Positions 10,215-18,412 of a stretch of 23,382 nucleotides of DNA are shown here, one piece after another. The position numbers and the translations under genes were made by a program. How positions within the stretch are numbered: position 1 is the first letter of the stretch; each line of letters opens with the position of its first letter. This DNA is from JBHHZJ01 sp046758005 (GTDB lineage Bacteria; Pseudomonadota; Alphaproteobacteria; Kiloniellales; J153): NCBI GenBank assembly GCA_046758005.1, contig JBHHZJ010000056.1, positions 1-23,382 of the forward strand, in the 5' to 3' direction. The notes under the pieces are model-generated. The model did no database searches. It saw only the letters and a program-made list of their open reading frames with translations, and was not told the origin of the DNA.

Positions 10215-11047
10215 CCGAGGCGGAGCGCCGGGCGGACCTGCGCCGCATCCTGGTCGTCCTGGACGGAGACGACAGCGCGCGCGCGGCGCTCGACGCCGCG
10301 GCGCGCCTGGCCGCGGCGCGCAACGCCGAACTGGTCGGGCTGTTCGTCGAGGACACGGAGCTGCTCGAGGCCGCGGCGCTTCCGTTTACCTGGTCGATCC
10401 ACAGCCACGCCGGGGGTCAGGCGCCGCTCGACGCGGCCATGATGCAGCGCGCGCTCCGCATCTACGCGCTGCGGGCGAGCGCCGCCGTGGCCGCGGCCGC
10501 CGAGCGGCTGCACGTGACATGGTCGTTCCGCGTCATCCGCGGCACGATCGCGGAGCAGGTCCTCGCCGCGGCGCAAGGCTGCGACCTGCTCGCGCTCGGC
10601 TCGGCCGGTTCGCTCATGCGCCGGGCGCGGGCCGAGGTGGCGCGCGGCCTGATGGCCATGTCGGCGCCGTGCTCTCTTCTGCTGATGTACGCCGGCGCGC
10701 GCGCCGACCAGCCGGTGACCGTGCTGTACGACGGCCCCGAACGGGCCCTGGAGCTCGGCCGCCAGCTGGCGGAAGCCTACGGCCGGCGCCTCCTGGTGGT
10801 CGCGGTGGGCGAGAGCGAGGCGGCGGCCGCCGAGCGGCAAGCGCAGGCCGCCGCGTGGCTGGAGCGGCGCGGCGTCAGGGCGGAGCCGCGCGCGCTCGCG
10901 GTCCGCGAGGGGCCGGAAGTGTGCGAGGTTCTGCGCCACGAGTATCCCGGCGTGCTCGTGCTCGACCGCCGCGGCGGCTTGGCGGGACGGATCCCGCTCG
11001 AGGTCCTGGTGCGGCGGATGGCGTGCTCGGTCTTCGTCTTGAGGTAG
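10211..11047 (+). CDS. UspA-type universal stress protein, tandem-domain length
   Basis: This 278-residue protein begins with a UspA domain: strand RILVVLDGDD (about 12-21), a helix of Ala/Arg, then VGLFVED. It ends the first half with a nucleotide-loop-like LALGSAGSLMRRA, close to the G-2x-G-9x-G pattern of ATP-binding Usps, followed by APCSLLLM. A second, more divergent half starts at VTVLYDGPERALELG and ends with a conserved hydrophobic strand, CSVFVLR. ATG 10211 overlaps the lon-type stop in ATGA, indicating translational coupling. Usps support survival under energy limitation and anaerobiosis in several bacteria, and many are controlled by ANR/FNR. That fits the box upstream of this operon, but function here is inferred. 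Confidence 0.87.
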
Positions 11048-11163
11048 CCCCGCGCGGCCGGCCGCAGCCCCTGGTTCGCGGCCGCGGTTCGCGCTAGCCT
11101 TGGCTCGACGCCGGCGGGTTCTCGTGGTCCCGTTCGCGGAGCACGCATCGGGGTTGGCCGACG

Positions 11164-11613
11164 ATGAGGAAAATCACGACCTGGATACTGATCGCCGACG
11201 GCGCGCGGGCCCGAATCGTCATGAACGACGGGCCGGGGCGCGGGGTCAAGCCCGGGCCCGGCAAGGAATTCCACGGGCCGAACGCGCCCGTTCGCGACAT
11301 CGTCAGCGACCGGCCGGGGCGGGCGACCGCCGTCGCCGGGCAGGGGCGGCACGCGATGGAGCCGCGCACCGATCCGCAGGTGGTCGAGCAGCGCAGCTTC
11401 CACCACGAGGTGGCGGACTACCTCGACCGGGCGGCCCGGCGCGGCGCCTTCGACCGGCTGGTCATCGTCGCGCCGCCCAAGGCGCTCGGCAACCTGCGCG
11501 CGGCGCTGTCGCCGAGCGTGCGCGCGAAGGTGACGGGGGAACTCAACAAGGACCTCACCCATATCCCGATCCACGAACTGGCCGGCCACCTCGGGTCGGT
11601 CCTGCCGGTCTGA
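11164..11613 (+). CDS. Host attachment protein family (eRF1 domain-like, COG5622 type)
   Basis: This 149-residue protein opens with the family's characteristic TWILIADGARARI strand. The middle part has HAMEPRTDP, and VEQRSFHHEVADYLDRA follows with the conserved FHHEVADYL. The C-terminal half contains LVIVAPPKALGNLR and the ending LNKDLTHIPIHELAGHL. The name comes from an Agrobacterium gene reported as needed for attachment. The fold is related to eRF1 domain 1/archaeal Pelota, and the general function is unsettled, so it may rather be linked to RNA or ribosomes. The gap of 116 bp after the Usp gene holds no clear promoter or terminator. It is followed at 8 nt by the LOG-like gene. Confidence 0.9.
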   Translation: MRKITTWILIADGARARIVMNDGPGRGVKPGPGKEFHGPNAPVRDIVSDRPGRATAVAGQGRHAMEPRTDPQVVEQRSFHHEVADYLDRAARRGAFDRLVIVAPPKALGNLRAALSPSVRAKVTGELNKDLTHIPIHELAGHLGSVLPV

Positions 11614-11621
11614 TCCGGCGC

Positions 11622-12287
11622 GTGTCGAGCCGCCCGCCGCCCGCCGCGACCCTGCGTCTCGACCGCGCGCACGGGCGGCTCTGGCGCGCGGACGGAAACC
11701 TGTTCGACGCCGGGCGCCGCGCGTGGGCGCCGGCCGCCGGCGGCCCGGTGGGCGAGCCGATCACGGTCGTGGACGCGCTCGCCTGGCTGCAGCGGGTCAG
11801 CGGGCGGCCCTGCCGGGTCCCGGTCGGCGTGATCGGTGCGCGCGAAGCCGGTCCCGCGCATCTGGAGACGGCCGAGCGCCTGGGCGCGCGTTTGGCGGAA
11901 CGCGGCCTCACCGTGCTTTGCGGCGGCCGGCAGGGGGTCATGGAGGCGGTGTGCCGCGGCGTCGCGCGCGCCGGGGGTCTCAGCATCGGCCTCCTGCCCG
12001 AGGACGACCCGGGCCTCGCCAACCCGCACGTCACCGTACCCATCGCCACCGGCATCGGCATCGCCCGCAACGCCATCATCGCGCGCGCCTCGCTCTGCCT
12101 CGTGGCCGTCGGCGGCGGCCACGGCACTACGGCCGAGATGGCCTTCGGGCTCCAGTTCGGCGTGCCGGTGCTCGCCCTGCTCGACGCCCCGGACCTGCCC
12201 GGCGCGCGCCGCTGCGCCGACGTGAAGGCGGCCGTGGAGACGGTGGCAAGGGTGGTGCTGGGGTTGGGGGTGGAGACGGGCACCTGA
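11622..12287 (+). CDS. LOG/TIGR00725-like Rossmann-fold protein
   Basis: This protein of about 221 residues starts at GTG 11622, 8 nt after the preceding stop. Longer in-frame starts would overlap the host-attachment gene. Residues 1-60 are a variable segment beginning RLDRAHGRLWRADG. The Rossmann-like core starts at VGVIGAREA, continues with LAERGLTVLCGGRQGVMEAVCRG, and reaches the signature VAVGGGHGTTAEMAFGLQ. The GGGxGT-x-E motif is that of the LOG/SLOG superfamily, whose members include cytokinin-type phosphoribohydrolases and nucleotide-binding sensors. It lacks the exact PGGxGTxxE of true LOG lysine-decarboxylase-like enzymes and fits TIGR00725 better. Role unknown; shared transcription with the host-attachment gene is likely. 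Confidence 0.8.
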   Translation: MSSRPPPAATLRLDRAHGRLWRADGNLFDAGRRAWAPAAGGPVGEPITVVDALAWLQRVSGRPCRVPVGVIGAREAGPAHLETAERLGARLAERGLTVLCGGRQGVMEAVCRGVARAGGLSIGLLPEDDPGLANPHVTVPIATGIGIARNAIIARASLCLVAVGGGHGTTAEMAFGLQFGVPVLALLDAPDLPGARRCADVKAAVETVARVVLGLGVETGT

Positions 12288-12299
12288 GGCGCCGCAACG

Positions 12300-12374
12300 T
12301 GGTGCCGGGTGAGGGATTCGAACCCCCGACCTTCGGTTTACAAAACCGCTGCACTACCACTGTGCTAACCCGGC
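12300..12374 (-). tRNA. tRNA-Thr (anticodon UGU)
   Basis: The minus strand folds as a tRNA: acceptor GCCGGGT/ACCCGGC, D-arm GCACAGTGGTAGTGC, and an anticodon loop TTTGTAA with TGT at 34-36, closed by CGGT/ACCG. The T-arm contains GGTTCGAATCC. The discriminator A and an encoded CCA are present (12300-12302). The anticodon decodes ACA. It lies tail-to-tail with the LOG-like gene, whose stop is 12 nt away. Confidence 0.95.
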
Positions 12375-12389
12375 GCCGGGGCAAGCGGA

Positions 12390-12417
12390 ACCTTAGCAGA
12401 CCGCCCACCATATCCAA
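12390..12417 (-). promoter_or_regulatory. Candidate tRNA-Thr promoter
   Basis: On the minus strand TTGGAT (12417-12412), a 16-bp spacer and TAAGGT (12395-12390) predict a start near 12383, about 9 nt before the mature tRNA 5' end. Both hexamers are imperfect. The rest of 12418-12602 shows only a short GCCG/CGGC hairpin followed by TTTTT (12423-12440). Confidence 0.4.
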
Positions 12418-12602
12418 ATAAGGCCGCCTGCGGCATTTTTCACGCGTCGGCTCGACGGGCGAGGGCTCATCGGTGCCGAGCCGGTGGACGTCTCGCATCG
12501 CCTCCCTTGCCCCGCGTTCTCGGGCGGGCGTAAGCTCGGCGCAGGACGCACGGGCGCCCGTGCGCGCCCGCAACCTCGGAAGACAAAAATGGAGTGACGC
12601 CC

Positions 12603-14102
12603 ATGTCCGCAGCGCTCTCGCTCGAACAGGTCAAGTCCCAGGCCGAGGGCCTCAGCTACCGCAGCCAGGCCTTCATCGACGGCCGGTACGTGGACGCCGC
12701 CTCCGGCGCCACCTTCGACTGCGTCAGCCCGGCCAGCGGCAAGGTGCTGGCCAGGGTCGCCGCCTGCGACGCCGAGGACGTCGACCGCGCGGTGGCCGCC
12801 GCGCGCCGGGCCTTCGAGGACGGCCGCTGGCGCAACTTGGCGCCGGGCGAGCGCAAGCGCATCCTGCTCGCCTTCGCCGATCTGATCGAGAAGCACGCCA
12901 CCGAGCTCGCCCTGCTCGAGACCCTCGACATGGGCAAGCCGATCCGCGACAGCGCCGCGATCGACATCCCGGCGGTGGCCAAGTGCATCCGCTGGTACGC
13001 CGAGGCGGCGGACAAGGTCTACGACGAGATCGCGCCCACGCCCGCCGATGCCGTGGCCCTGATCACGCGCGAGCCCGTGGGCGTGGTCGGCGCCGTGGTG
13101 CCGTGGAACTTCCCGCTGATGATGGCCGCGTGGAAGATCGGCCCGGCGCTGGCCACCGGCAACTCGATCATCGTCAAGCCGGCCGAGCAGTCGCCGCTGA
13201 GCGCGATCCGCGCCGCCGAACTGGCCGCCGAGGCGGGCGTCCCGGACGGCGTGCTGAACGTCCTGCCTGGCTTCGGCGAGACCGCGGGACAGGCGCTCGG
13301 CCGCCACATGGACGTGGACTGCGTCGCCTTCACCGGCTCGGCCGAGGTCGGCAAGTTCTTTCTCAGGTACGCCGGCGAATCGAACATGAAGCGGGTCAGC
13401 CTGGAGTGCGGCGGCAAGACCCCGAACATCGTCATGGCCGACGCGCCCGACCTCGACGCCGCGGCCAAGGCGGCGGCCTGGGGCATCTTCTTCAACCAGG
13501 GCGAGGTGTGCAACGCCGGCTCGCGCCTGCTGGTCGAGGAGTCGGTCAAGGACGAGCTCCTGGACAAGGTCATGGCGGTCGGCCGCAAGATGCGCGTGGG
13601 CGACCCGCTCGACCCCAACACCCAGATGGGCGCCATCGTCGACGACACCCAGCTCGACCGCATCCTGGGCTACATCGAGACGGGGCGGAAGGAGGGTGCC
13701 AGGCTCGCCCTGGGCGGCCGGCGCGTGCTCGCCGAGAGCGGCGGCTACTACGTCGAGCCGACCGTGTTCGACGACGTGGCCAACGACATGACGATCGCCC
13801 GGGAGGAGATTTTCGGCCCGGTGCTTTCCACGATCACGTTCAAGGACCCGGACGAGGCGATCCGCATCGGCAACGACACGATGTACGGCCTGGCGGCCGC
13901 GGTGTGGACCCGCGACATCAACAAGGCGCTGAAGGCGGCCAAATCCCTGCGCGCCGGCTCGGTGTGGATCAACTGCTTCGACGCCGGGGACATGACCACG
14001 CCCTTCGGCGGCTTCAAGCAGTCCGGCTTCGGCCGCGACAAGTCGCTCCACGCCATGGACAAGTACACCGAGCTGAAGACGACGTGGATTCAGCTCGGTT
14101 AG
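12603..14102 (+). CDS. puuC: Aldehyde dehydrogenase, PuuC/KauB type
   Basis: This NAD(P)+-dependent aldehyde dehydrogenase has 499 residues, matching the family length of about 495. Key residues are N169 in PWNFP, K192 in IVKPAEQ, GSAEVG (245-250) in the cofactor loop, E268 in LECGGK and the nucleophile C303 in GEVCNAGSR. The closest remembered relatives oxidise 4-(gamma-glutamylamino)butanal or 4-aminobutanal in putrescine catabolism, which fits the neighbours. ATG 12603 is preferred over GTG 12594 because the Shine-Dalgarno GGAG (12591-12594) overlaps the latter. It is separated from the convergent aguB by a palindromic repeat that also provides a terminator-like hairpin. A betaine or other aldehyde substrate cannot be excluded. 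Confidence 0.88.
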   Translation: MSAALSLEQVKSQAEGLSYRSQAFIDGRYVDAASGATFDCVSPASGKVLARVAACDAEDVDRAVAAARRAFEDGRWRNLAPGERKRILLAFADLIEKHATELALLETLDMGKPIRDSAAIDIPAVAKCIRWYAEAADKVYDEIAPTPADAVALITREPVGVVGAVVPWNFPLMMAAWKIGPALATGNSIIVKPAEQSPLSAIRAAELAAEAGVPDGVLNVLPGFGETAGQALGRHMDVDCVAFTGSAEVGKFFLRYAGESNMKRVSLECGGKTPNIVMADAPDLDAAAKAAAWGIFFNQGEVCNAGSRLLVEESVKDELLDKVMAVGRKMRVGDPLDPNTQMGAIVDDTQLDRILGYIETGRKEGARLALGGRRVLAESGGYYVEPTVFDDVANDMTIAREEIFGPVLSTITFKDPDEAIRIGNDTMYGLAAAVWTRDINKALKAAKSLRAGSVWINCFDAGDMTTPFGGFKQSGFGRDKSLHAMDKYTELKTTWIQLG

Positions 14103-14120
14103 GCCGCAACGTCTGTTGAT

Positions 14121-14303
14121 TCACCACGAAGGCACGAAGACACGAAGAAAGAAGCATCAACCACTGAGGCACAGAGACACAGAGAAGATTTGAAGGATCA
14201 ACCCCATCCTTCGACAAGCTCAGGATGAGGTTGATCTTTTTGTCTCGGCGCCTCTGTGTCTCTGTGGTTCACGATAGCCTTTGTGTTCTTTGTACCTTCG
14301 GGG
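14121..14303. repeat. Three-layer nested inverted-repeat element
   Basis: Three nested inverted repeats share one centre near 14215. The inner pair is GATCAACC-C-CATCCT (14196-14210) against AGGATG-A-GGTTGATC (14222-14236). The middle pair is a perfect 15-bp arm (14170-14184 with 14252-14266) of CACAGAGACACAGAG. The outer arm (about 14126-14147 with about 14279-14300) is imperfect, built from tandem CACGAAG-like units against their mirror. Its AT-richer composition is unlike the flanking genes. It fills the convergent space between puuC and aguB and encodes no protein. Confidence 0.85.
14193..14241 (+). terminator. Rho-independent-like terminator after puuC
   Basis: The inner hairpin of the repeat element (8 bp, one mismatch, 6 bp, loop of 11) is followed by TTTTT at 14237-14241. 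Some of these T residues can pair with AA at 14193-14194. In the plus direction it could end puuC transcription. On the minus strand no T-tract follows. Confidence 0.5.
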
Positions 14304-14312
14304 TGAACGGCC

Positions 14313-15182
14313 CTAATTGCCCCCGTCCAACGTGAGCAGCGGCCCGTAAAGGTCCGGGCGGCGGTCGCGGAACAGGCCCCAGGCGGCGCGCCGGGCGCGG
14401 ATCGCCTCCAGGTCGAAGGTCGCGGTGACGACCGCCTGAGCGTCGCGCGGGGCCTCGGCGACCTTGGCCCCGGTCTCGTCGGCGATGAACGAGGCGCCGT
14501 AGAAGGTGAGGCTGCAGTTCTCGCCGTCCTCGCGCCCGATCCGGTTGCTCGCGACCAGCGGGACCATGTTGGCCGCGGCGTGGCCCTGCATGGTGCGCTG
14601 CCAGTGGTCCCGGCTGTCGAGGCCGGGGTCCTGCGGCTCGGAGCCGATGGCGGTCGGGTAGAGCAGAATCTCCGCCCCTTGGAGCGCCATGGCGCGGGCG
14701 GCCTCCGGGAACCACTGGTCCCAGCACACCGCCGCGCCGATGGTGGCGTAGCGGGTCCGGAACGCCTTGAACCCGGTGTCGCCGGGGTTGAAGTAGAACT
14801 TCTCCTGATAGCCCGGCCCGTCGGGGATGTGGCTCTTGCGGTAGAGCCCGAGGTCGCGTCCGTCGGCGTTGATCACGGCGAGCGAATTGTAGTGCGCGTT
14901 GTTGGCGCGCTCGAAGAAGCTCACCGGCAGCACGACTTCGAGCTCGGCGGCGAGCGCGCGCATGCGCGCCAGCACCGGGTGCCCGTCGGCCGGGCGGGCC
15001 AGCGCGAAGTGCGCCTGGCTCTGGTCCTTGCAGAAATAGGGCGTCTCGAACAGTTCCTGGAGCAGCACGATCCGCGCGCCCCGGGCCGCCGCCTCGCGCA
15101 CCAGGGCCTCGGCGCTCTCCAGGTTGCGCTCCCGGTCCCAGGTGCAGGCCATCTGCGTCGCCGCGAGGGTGACCTCACTCAT
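14313..15182 (-). CDS. aguB: N-carbamoylputrescine amidase (nitrilase superfamily)
   Basis: This 289-residue enzyme has the Glu-Lys-Cys triad of the carbon-nitrogen hydrolase superfamily: E43 in LLQELFETPYF, K116 in YRKSHIPDGPGY and the nucleophile C153 in AVCWDQWFPE. These motif contexts and the length (290-300) match AguB, which hydrolyses N-carbamoylputrescine to putrescine, CO2 and ammonia in agmatine breakdown. Agmatine deiminase (AguA), the preceding step, is not in the window. It is cytosolic, ATG at 15182 with a weak GGGAAAG upstream. It lies 139 bp downstream of the aminotransferase on the same strand, but a decayed repeat fills this gap, so co-transcription is uncertain. Confidence 0.9.
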   Translation of the reverse strand: MSEVTLAATQMACTWDRERNLESAEALVREAAARGARIVLLQELFETPYFCKDQSQAHFALARPADGHPVLARMRALAAELEVVLPVSFFERANNAHYNSLAVINADGRDLGLYRKSHIPDGPGYQEKFYFNPGDTGFKAFRTRYATIGAAVCWDQWFPEAARAMALQGAEILLYPTAIGSEPQDPGLDSRDHWQRTMQGHAAANMVPLVASNRIGREDGENCSLTFYGASFIADETGAKVAEAPRDAQAVVTATFDLEAIRARRAAWGLFRDRRPDLYGPLLTLDGGN

Positions 15183-15265
15183 GGCATCGCACTTTCCCGC
15201 TCAAGCGCCGGCTCTTCGGCGAGGTCTAAATGAACACGACGGAATAACATTCTGATTCAGAGTTA

Positions 15266-15303
15266 CCTTGTGCCTTTTGGTGTCGTGGCGCCCTCGTGGT
15301 GAA
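15266..15303 (-). repeat. Decayed single arm of the CACGAAG-type repeat
   Basis: Read on the minus strand this stretch starts TTCACCACGA and continues with CACGACACC and AGGCACAAGG units. It resembles the outer arm of the element at 14121-14303, and ten bases at the start (TTCACCACGA) are identical. No partner arm is visible nearby. Confidence 0.5.
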
Positions 15304-15321
15304 GTCCTTTCGCGTTCATGG

Positions 15322-16704
15322 TCATATCATCCCCACGTCGCGCGCGGTCAGGTCGAGGGCCGTGCGCAGGATGCGGATCAGCTCGTCGATCTCCCGCTTC
15401 TCGACGATCAGCGAGGGCGACATCACCATGACGTCGCGCACCGCGCGCAGCACCGCGCCGTTCGCGATGCAGTGCTCGCGGCAGATGGCCCCGACCCTGC
15501 CCACCTCGTCGAAGTGGGCGCGGGCGGCCTTGTCCTTGACCAGCTCGACCGCGGCGATGAGGCCGAGCGAACGCACCTCGCCGACCAGCGGGTGGTCGGC
15601 GAGCCCGGCCAGGCGCGCCTCGAGATAGGGACCGGTTTCGTCGCGCGTGCGCTCGATCAGGCCCTCGCGCTCGAGGATGCGGATGTTCTCGAGCGCGACC
15701 GCGCAGCACACCGGATGGCCCGAATACGTGAAGCCGTGGAAGAACTCGCCGCCCTTGGCGATCAGGGTCTCGGCCACGCGGTCGCCCACCATCAGCGCGG
15801 AGAGCGGCAGGTAGCCCGACGTGAGGCCCTTGGCGAGCGGCATGAGGTCCGCCTTCAGCCCGTAGTATTCGCTGGCGAACCAGTGGCCCGTGCGGCCGAA
15901 GCCGCAGATCACCTCGTCGATGACGAGCAGCACGTCGTACTTGCGGCAGATCCGCTGCACCTCCGGCCAGTAGGTCTCGGGCGGGATGATGACCGCGCCC
16001 GCGCCCTGGATCGGCTCGCCGATGAAGGCGGCGACGCTGTCGGGCCCGAGCTCCAGAATCTTGTCCTCGACCGCCTTGGCCGCCGCCAGGCCGAACGCCT
16101 CCGGCGAGAGGTCGCCGCCGTAGTCGTACCAGTAGGGCGGCATGACGTGGACGAAGCCCGGCAACGGCAGGTCGGCTTGGCCGTGCATGGCGGCCATGCC
16201 GCCCAGGCTGGCCGCGGCCATGGTGCTGCCGTGGTAGGCGTGCTCGCGGCTGATGAAAGTCTTCTTGTCCGGGCGCCCCTCCAGGTTCCAGAAGTGGCGC
16301 ACCATGCGCACCATGGTGTCGTTCGCCTCCGAGCCCGAGGAGCCGTAGAACACGTGGCTCAGGCCCGCCGGCGCCAGCTCGGTCAGCCTGTCGGCCAGCT
16401 CGATCGAGCTCGGCGTGGCGGTCTTGAAGAAGGTGTTGTAGTACGGCAGCTCCAGGAGTTGCCGGGTGGCGGCCTCCGCCAGCTCCTTGCGGCCGTAGCC
16501 CACGTTGACGCACCACAGCCCCGCCATGCCGTCGAGCAGTCGGTTGCCGTCCGAGTCGGTCAGCGTGATGCCCTTGGCCTTGGTGATGATCCGGCTGCCG
16601 CCGGCCGCCACCAGTTCCTTGTGATTGGTGAACGGGTGCAGGTGGTGCCGCGTATCGCTCTCGCGCCACCGGGGGGTGGCTGCGTGCGCCGGCATGCTGG
16701 TCAT
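15322..16704 (-). CDS. spuC: Putrescine-type class III (omega) aminotransferase
   Basis: This PLP enzyme has 460 residues when started at ATG 16704, preceded by GAGAGGAA about 9 nt upstream. A longer frame to 16830 adds 42 residues of low-complexity Ala/Arg and is rejected. Motifs are: substrate-side GLWCVNVGYGR (62-72), phosphate-binding GSSGSEAN (121-128), HAYHGST (155-161), GEPIQGAGAV (229-238), D263 in VIDEV that pairs with the PLP nitrogen, and Schiff-base K292 in PLAKGLTSGY. The length and the WCVN motif fit SpuC-like putrescine-pyruvate aminotransferases, which make 4-aminobutanal. Beta-alanine or taurine transaminases are close relatives. The polyamine neighbours support the putrescine call. 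Confidence 0.87.
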   Translation of the reverse strand: MTSMPAHAATPRWRESDTRHHLHPFTNHKELVAAGGSRIITKAKGITLTDSDGNRLLDGMAGLWCVNVGYGRKELAEAATRQLLELPYYNTFFKTATPSSIELADRLTELAPAGLSHVFYGSSGSEANDTMVRMVRHFWNLEGRPDKKTFISREHAYHGSTMAAASLGGMAAMHGQADLPLPGFVHVMPPYWYDYGGDLSPEAFGLAAAKAVEDKILELGPDSVAAFIGEPIQGAGAVIIPPETYWPEVQRICRKYDVLLVIDEVICGFGRTGHWFASEYYGLKADLMPLAKGLTSGYLPLSALMVGDRVAETLIAKGGEFFHGFTYSGHPVCCAVALENIRILEREGLIERTRDETGPYLEARLAGLADHPLVGEVRSLGLIAAVELVKDKAARAHFDEVGRVGAICREHCIANGAVLRAVRDVMVMSPSLIVEKREIDELIRILRTALDLTARDVGMI

Positions 16705-16903
16705 GGTCTCGGCTTCCTCTCGGATGACGTTGCGCCCAGCGGCGTTGCGGCGGGCGTCTCGGGCCGCCCGCGCGGCGCCGGCCCTAGGGATCGAAGCCAA
16801 TTCGGGCGCGGTGGACGAGCAGCCCGGCACGGCGCGTGCGCCGGGCGCCCGTCGCGACGGTCCGGCTCCGCCGTGCCCGTGAACGACCGCCCACCATAAT
16901 GCC

Positions 16904-18247
16904 TCAGACGTTTAACAAAAGGTGTTCGCGTTCCCAAGAGGAGATCACCTGCTGGTAGGCGTCCAGCTCGGTCTCCTTGACCAGGGTCACGGCGTTGACG
17001 AACCTCTCGCCGAGGATCTGCTTGATCGGCCGGCTCGCGTTGAAACGGTGGAGCGCGTCGTACAGCGTTCGCGGCAGGGTGTGGGCCAGGCGATAGGCGC
17101 TGCCCTCCACCGGCGGGCGCGGCTTGAGGCGCTCGGTCATGCCCAGATAGCCGCAGGCCAGGGACGCCGCGATCGCCAGGTACGGGTTGGCGTCGGCCCC
17201 GGCGACCCGGTTCTCGACCCGCCGCGCGTCCGCCTCCGAATGCGGCACGCGCAGCCCGACGGTGCGGTTGTCGTAGCCCCAGTGCGTGTTGATCGGGGCG
17301 TCCGAGTAGCGCATCAGCCGGCGGTAGGAGTTCACGTTCGGCGCGAGCAGCGGCATGACCGCGGGCAGGTACTTCTGCAGCCCGGCGATGTGGCTGTGGA
17401 ACAGCCGGGAATCCTTGCCGTTGCGGTGGGCGAACAGGTTGCGGCCGGTGCGGGCGTCGAGCACGCTCAGGTGGATGTGCATCGAGCTGCCGGGCTGGCC
17501 CTGCATGGGCTTGGCCATGAAGGTCGCGTAGACCTTGTGGCGCAGGCCGGCCTCGCGCACCGTGCGCTTGAACAGGAACGCCTGGTCGGCCAGCGCGAGC
17601 GCCGCGCCGTGGTTGAAGTTCATCTCCATCTGCGCGGCGCCCGCCTCGTGGGTCAGGGTGTCGATGTCGATGTTCTGCGCCTCGCAGAAGTCGTAGACGT
17701 CCTCGAACAGCGGGTCGAACTCGTTGACCGCGTCGACGCCGTAGGACTGGCGCGAGGTCTCGCGCCGGCCCGAGCGGCCGACCGGCGACTCCAGCGGATA
17801 GTCCGGGTCGGTGTTGACGTCGACCAGGAAGAACTCGAGCTCCGGCGCCACGGTCGGCGCCCAGCCCCGCTCCCGGTACAGCTCCAGCACGCGCTGCAGG
17901 ACGTTGCGCGAAGCGAACTCGACCGGCCGGCCGTCGAAGTAGAACGCGTTGCAGATGACCTGGGCCGTCGGCTCCTCGTACCACGGGACGAGGCGGATGG
18001 TGTCCGGGTCGGGCACCAGGTAGACGTCCTGCGTCGCCGGGCTGGTGACCACGCCTTCCTCCGGGTAGTCGCCGGTCACGGTCTGGACGAAAACGCCCTC
18101 CGGGATGCGCAGGCCGTTGCGCGCCATGCCGTCGAGGAACCGCTGCGCCGGCAGGATCTTGCCGCGCGCGATGCCGGCCATGTCGGGCACCAGGCACTCG
18201 ACCTCGTCGATCTGGTGCTCTCTGAGGAACGCTTCGATCGGGCTCAT
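16904..18247 (-). CDS. puuA: Gamma-glutamylputrescine synthetase (glutamine synthetase family)
   Basis: This protein has 447 residues, near the 450-470 of PuuA/SpuI and shorter than GlnA (about 470). It has glutamine-synthetase motifs: N-terminal DMAGIARGK (22-30), the metal-binding PELEFFL (135-141), GAAQMEMNFNHG, the catalytic-domain GSSMHIHLSV, NSYRRL and the ENRVAG/NPYLAIAASLACG region. The Tyr adenylylation site of GlnA is not apparent. The reaction ATP + glutamate + putrescine to gamma-glutamylputrescine is inferred from the neighbouring PuuB- and PuuC-like genes. ATG 18247 starts the conserved MSPIEAFL; the upstream in-frame stretch is not conserved-looking. The 199-bp gap to the aminotransferase on the same strand holds no gene. 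The plus-strand puuB-like gene is divergent across 165 bp. Confidence 0.88.
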   Translation of the reverse strand: MSPIEAFLREHQIDEVECLVPDMAGIARGKILPAQRFLDGMARNGLRIPEGVFVQTVTGDYPEEGVVTSPATQDVYLVPDPDTIRLVPWYEEPTAQVICNAFYFDGRPVEFASRNVLQRVLELYRERGWAPTVAPELEFFLVDVNTDPDYPLESPVGRSGRRETSRQSYGVDAVNEFDPLFEDVYDFCEAQNIDIDTLTHEAGAAQMEMNFNHGAALALADQAFLFKRTVREAGLRHKVYATFMAKPMQGQPGSSMHIHLSVLDARTGRNLFAHRNGKDSRLFHSHIAGLQKYLPAVMPLLAPNVNSYRRLMRYSDAPINTHWGYDNRTVGLRVPHSEADARRVENRVAGADANPYLAIAASLACGYLGMTERLKPRPPVEGSAYRLAHTLPRTLYDALHRFNASRPIKQILGERFVNAVTLVKETELDAYQQVISSWEREHLLLNV

Positions 18248-18412
18248 CGGATCATCGGTGGCGCGCTTCGTCGCGCGGCCCGGTGACTGCGCGGCGCGCG
18301 CGGCGCGTCTCGGGCCATCGCTAGCACGGCCCCCGGGGCGAGACAAGCCGGGCCGTCGGCCCGTCCTCCACCCCCGTTGAACGATCCGCGCCCGATCTGA
18401 TAGCACTTCCCC

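Noticed and set aside
14121..14186. CRISPR array suspected from tandem CACGAAG and CACAGAGACACAGAG units
   Set aside because: The units are 7-15 bp, degenerate and contiguous, without spacers of regular length or nearby cas genes. The structure is a nested palindrome.
16822..16846. GC hairpin GCCCGGC/GCCGGGC between puuA and spuC as terminator or riboswitch
   Set aside because: It has no T-tract and no recognisable aptamer; GC-only hairpins are frequent at this base composition.
12399..16898. Identical 14-mer GACCGCCCACCATA upstream of tRNA-Thr (12399) and upstream of spuC (16885)
   Set aside because: In a GC-biased window of this size about one shared 14-mer is expected by chance, and the surrounding bases do not match.
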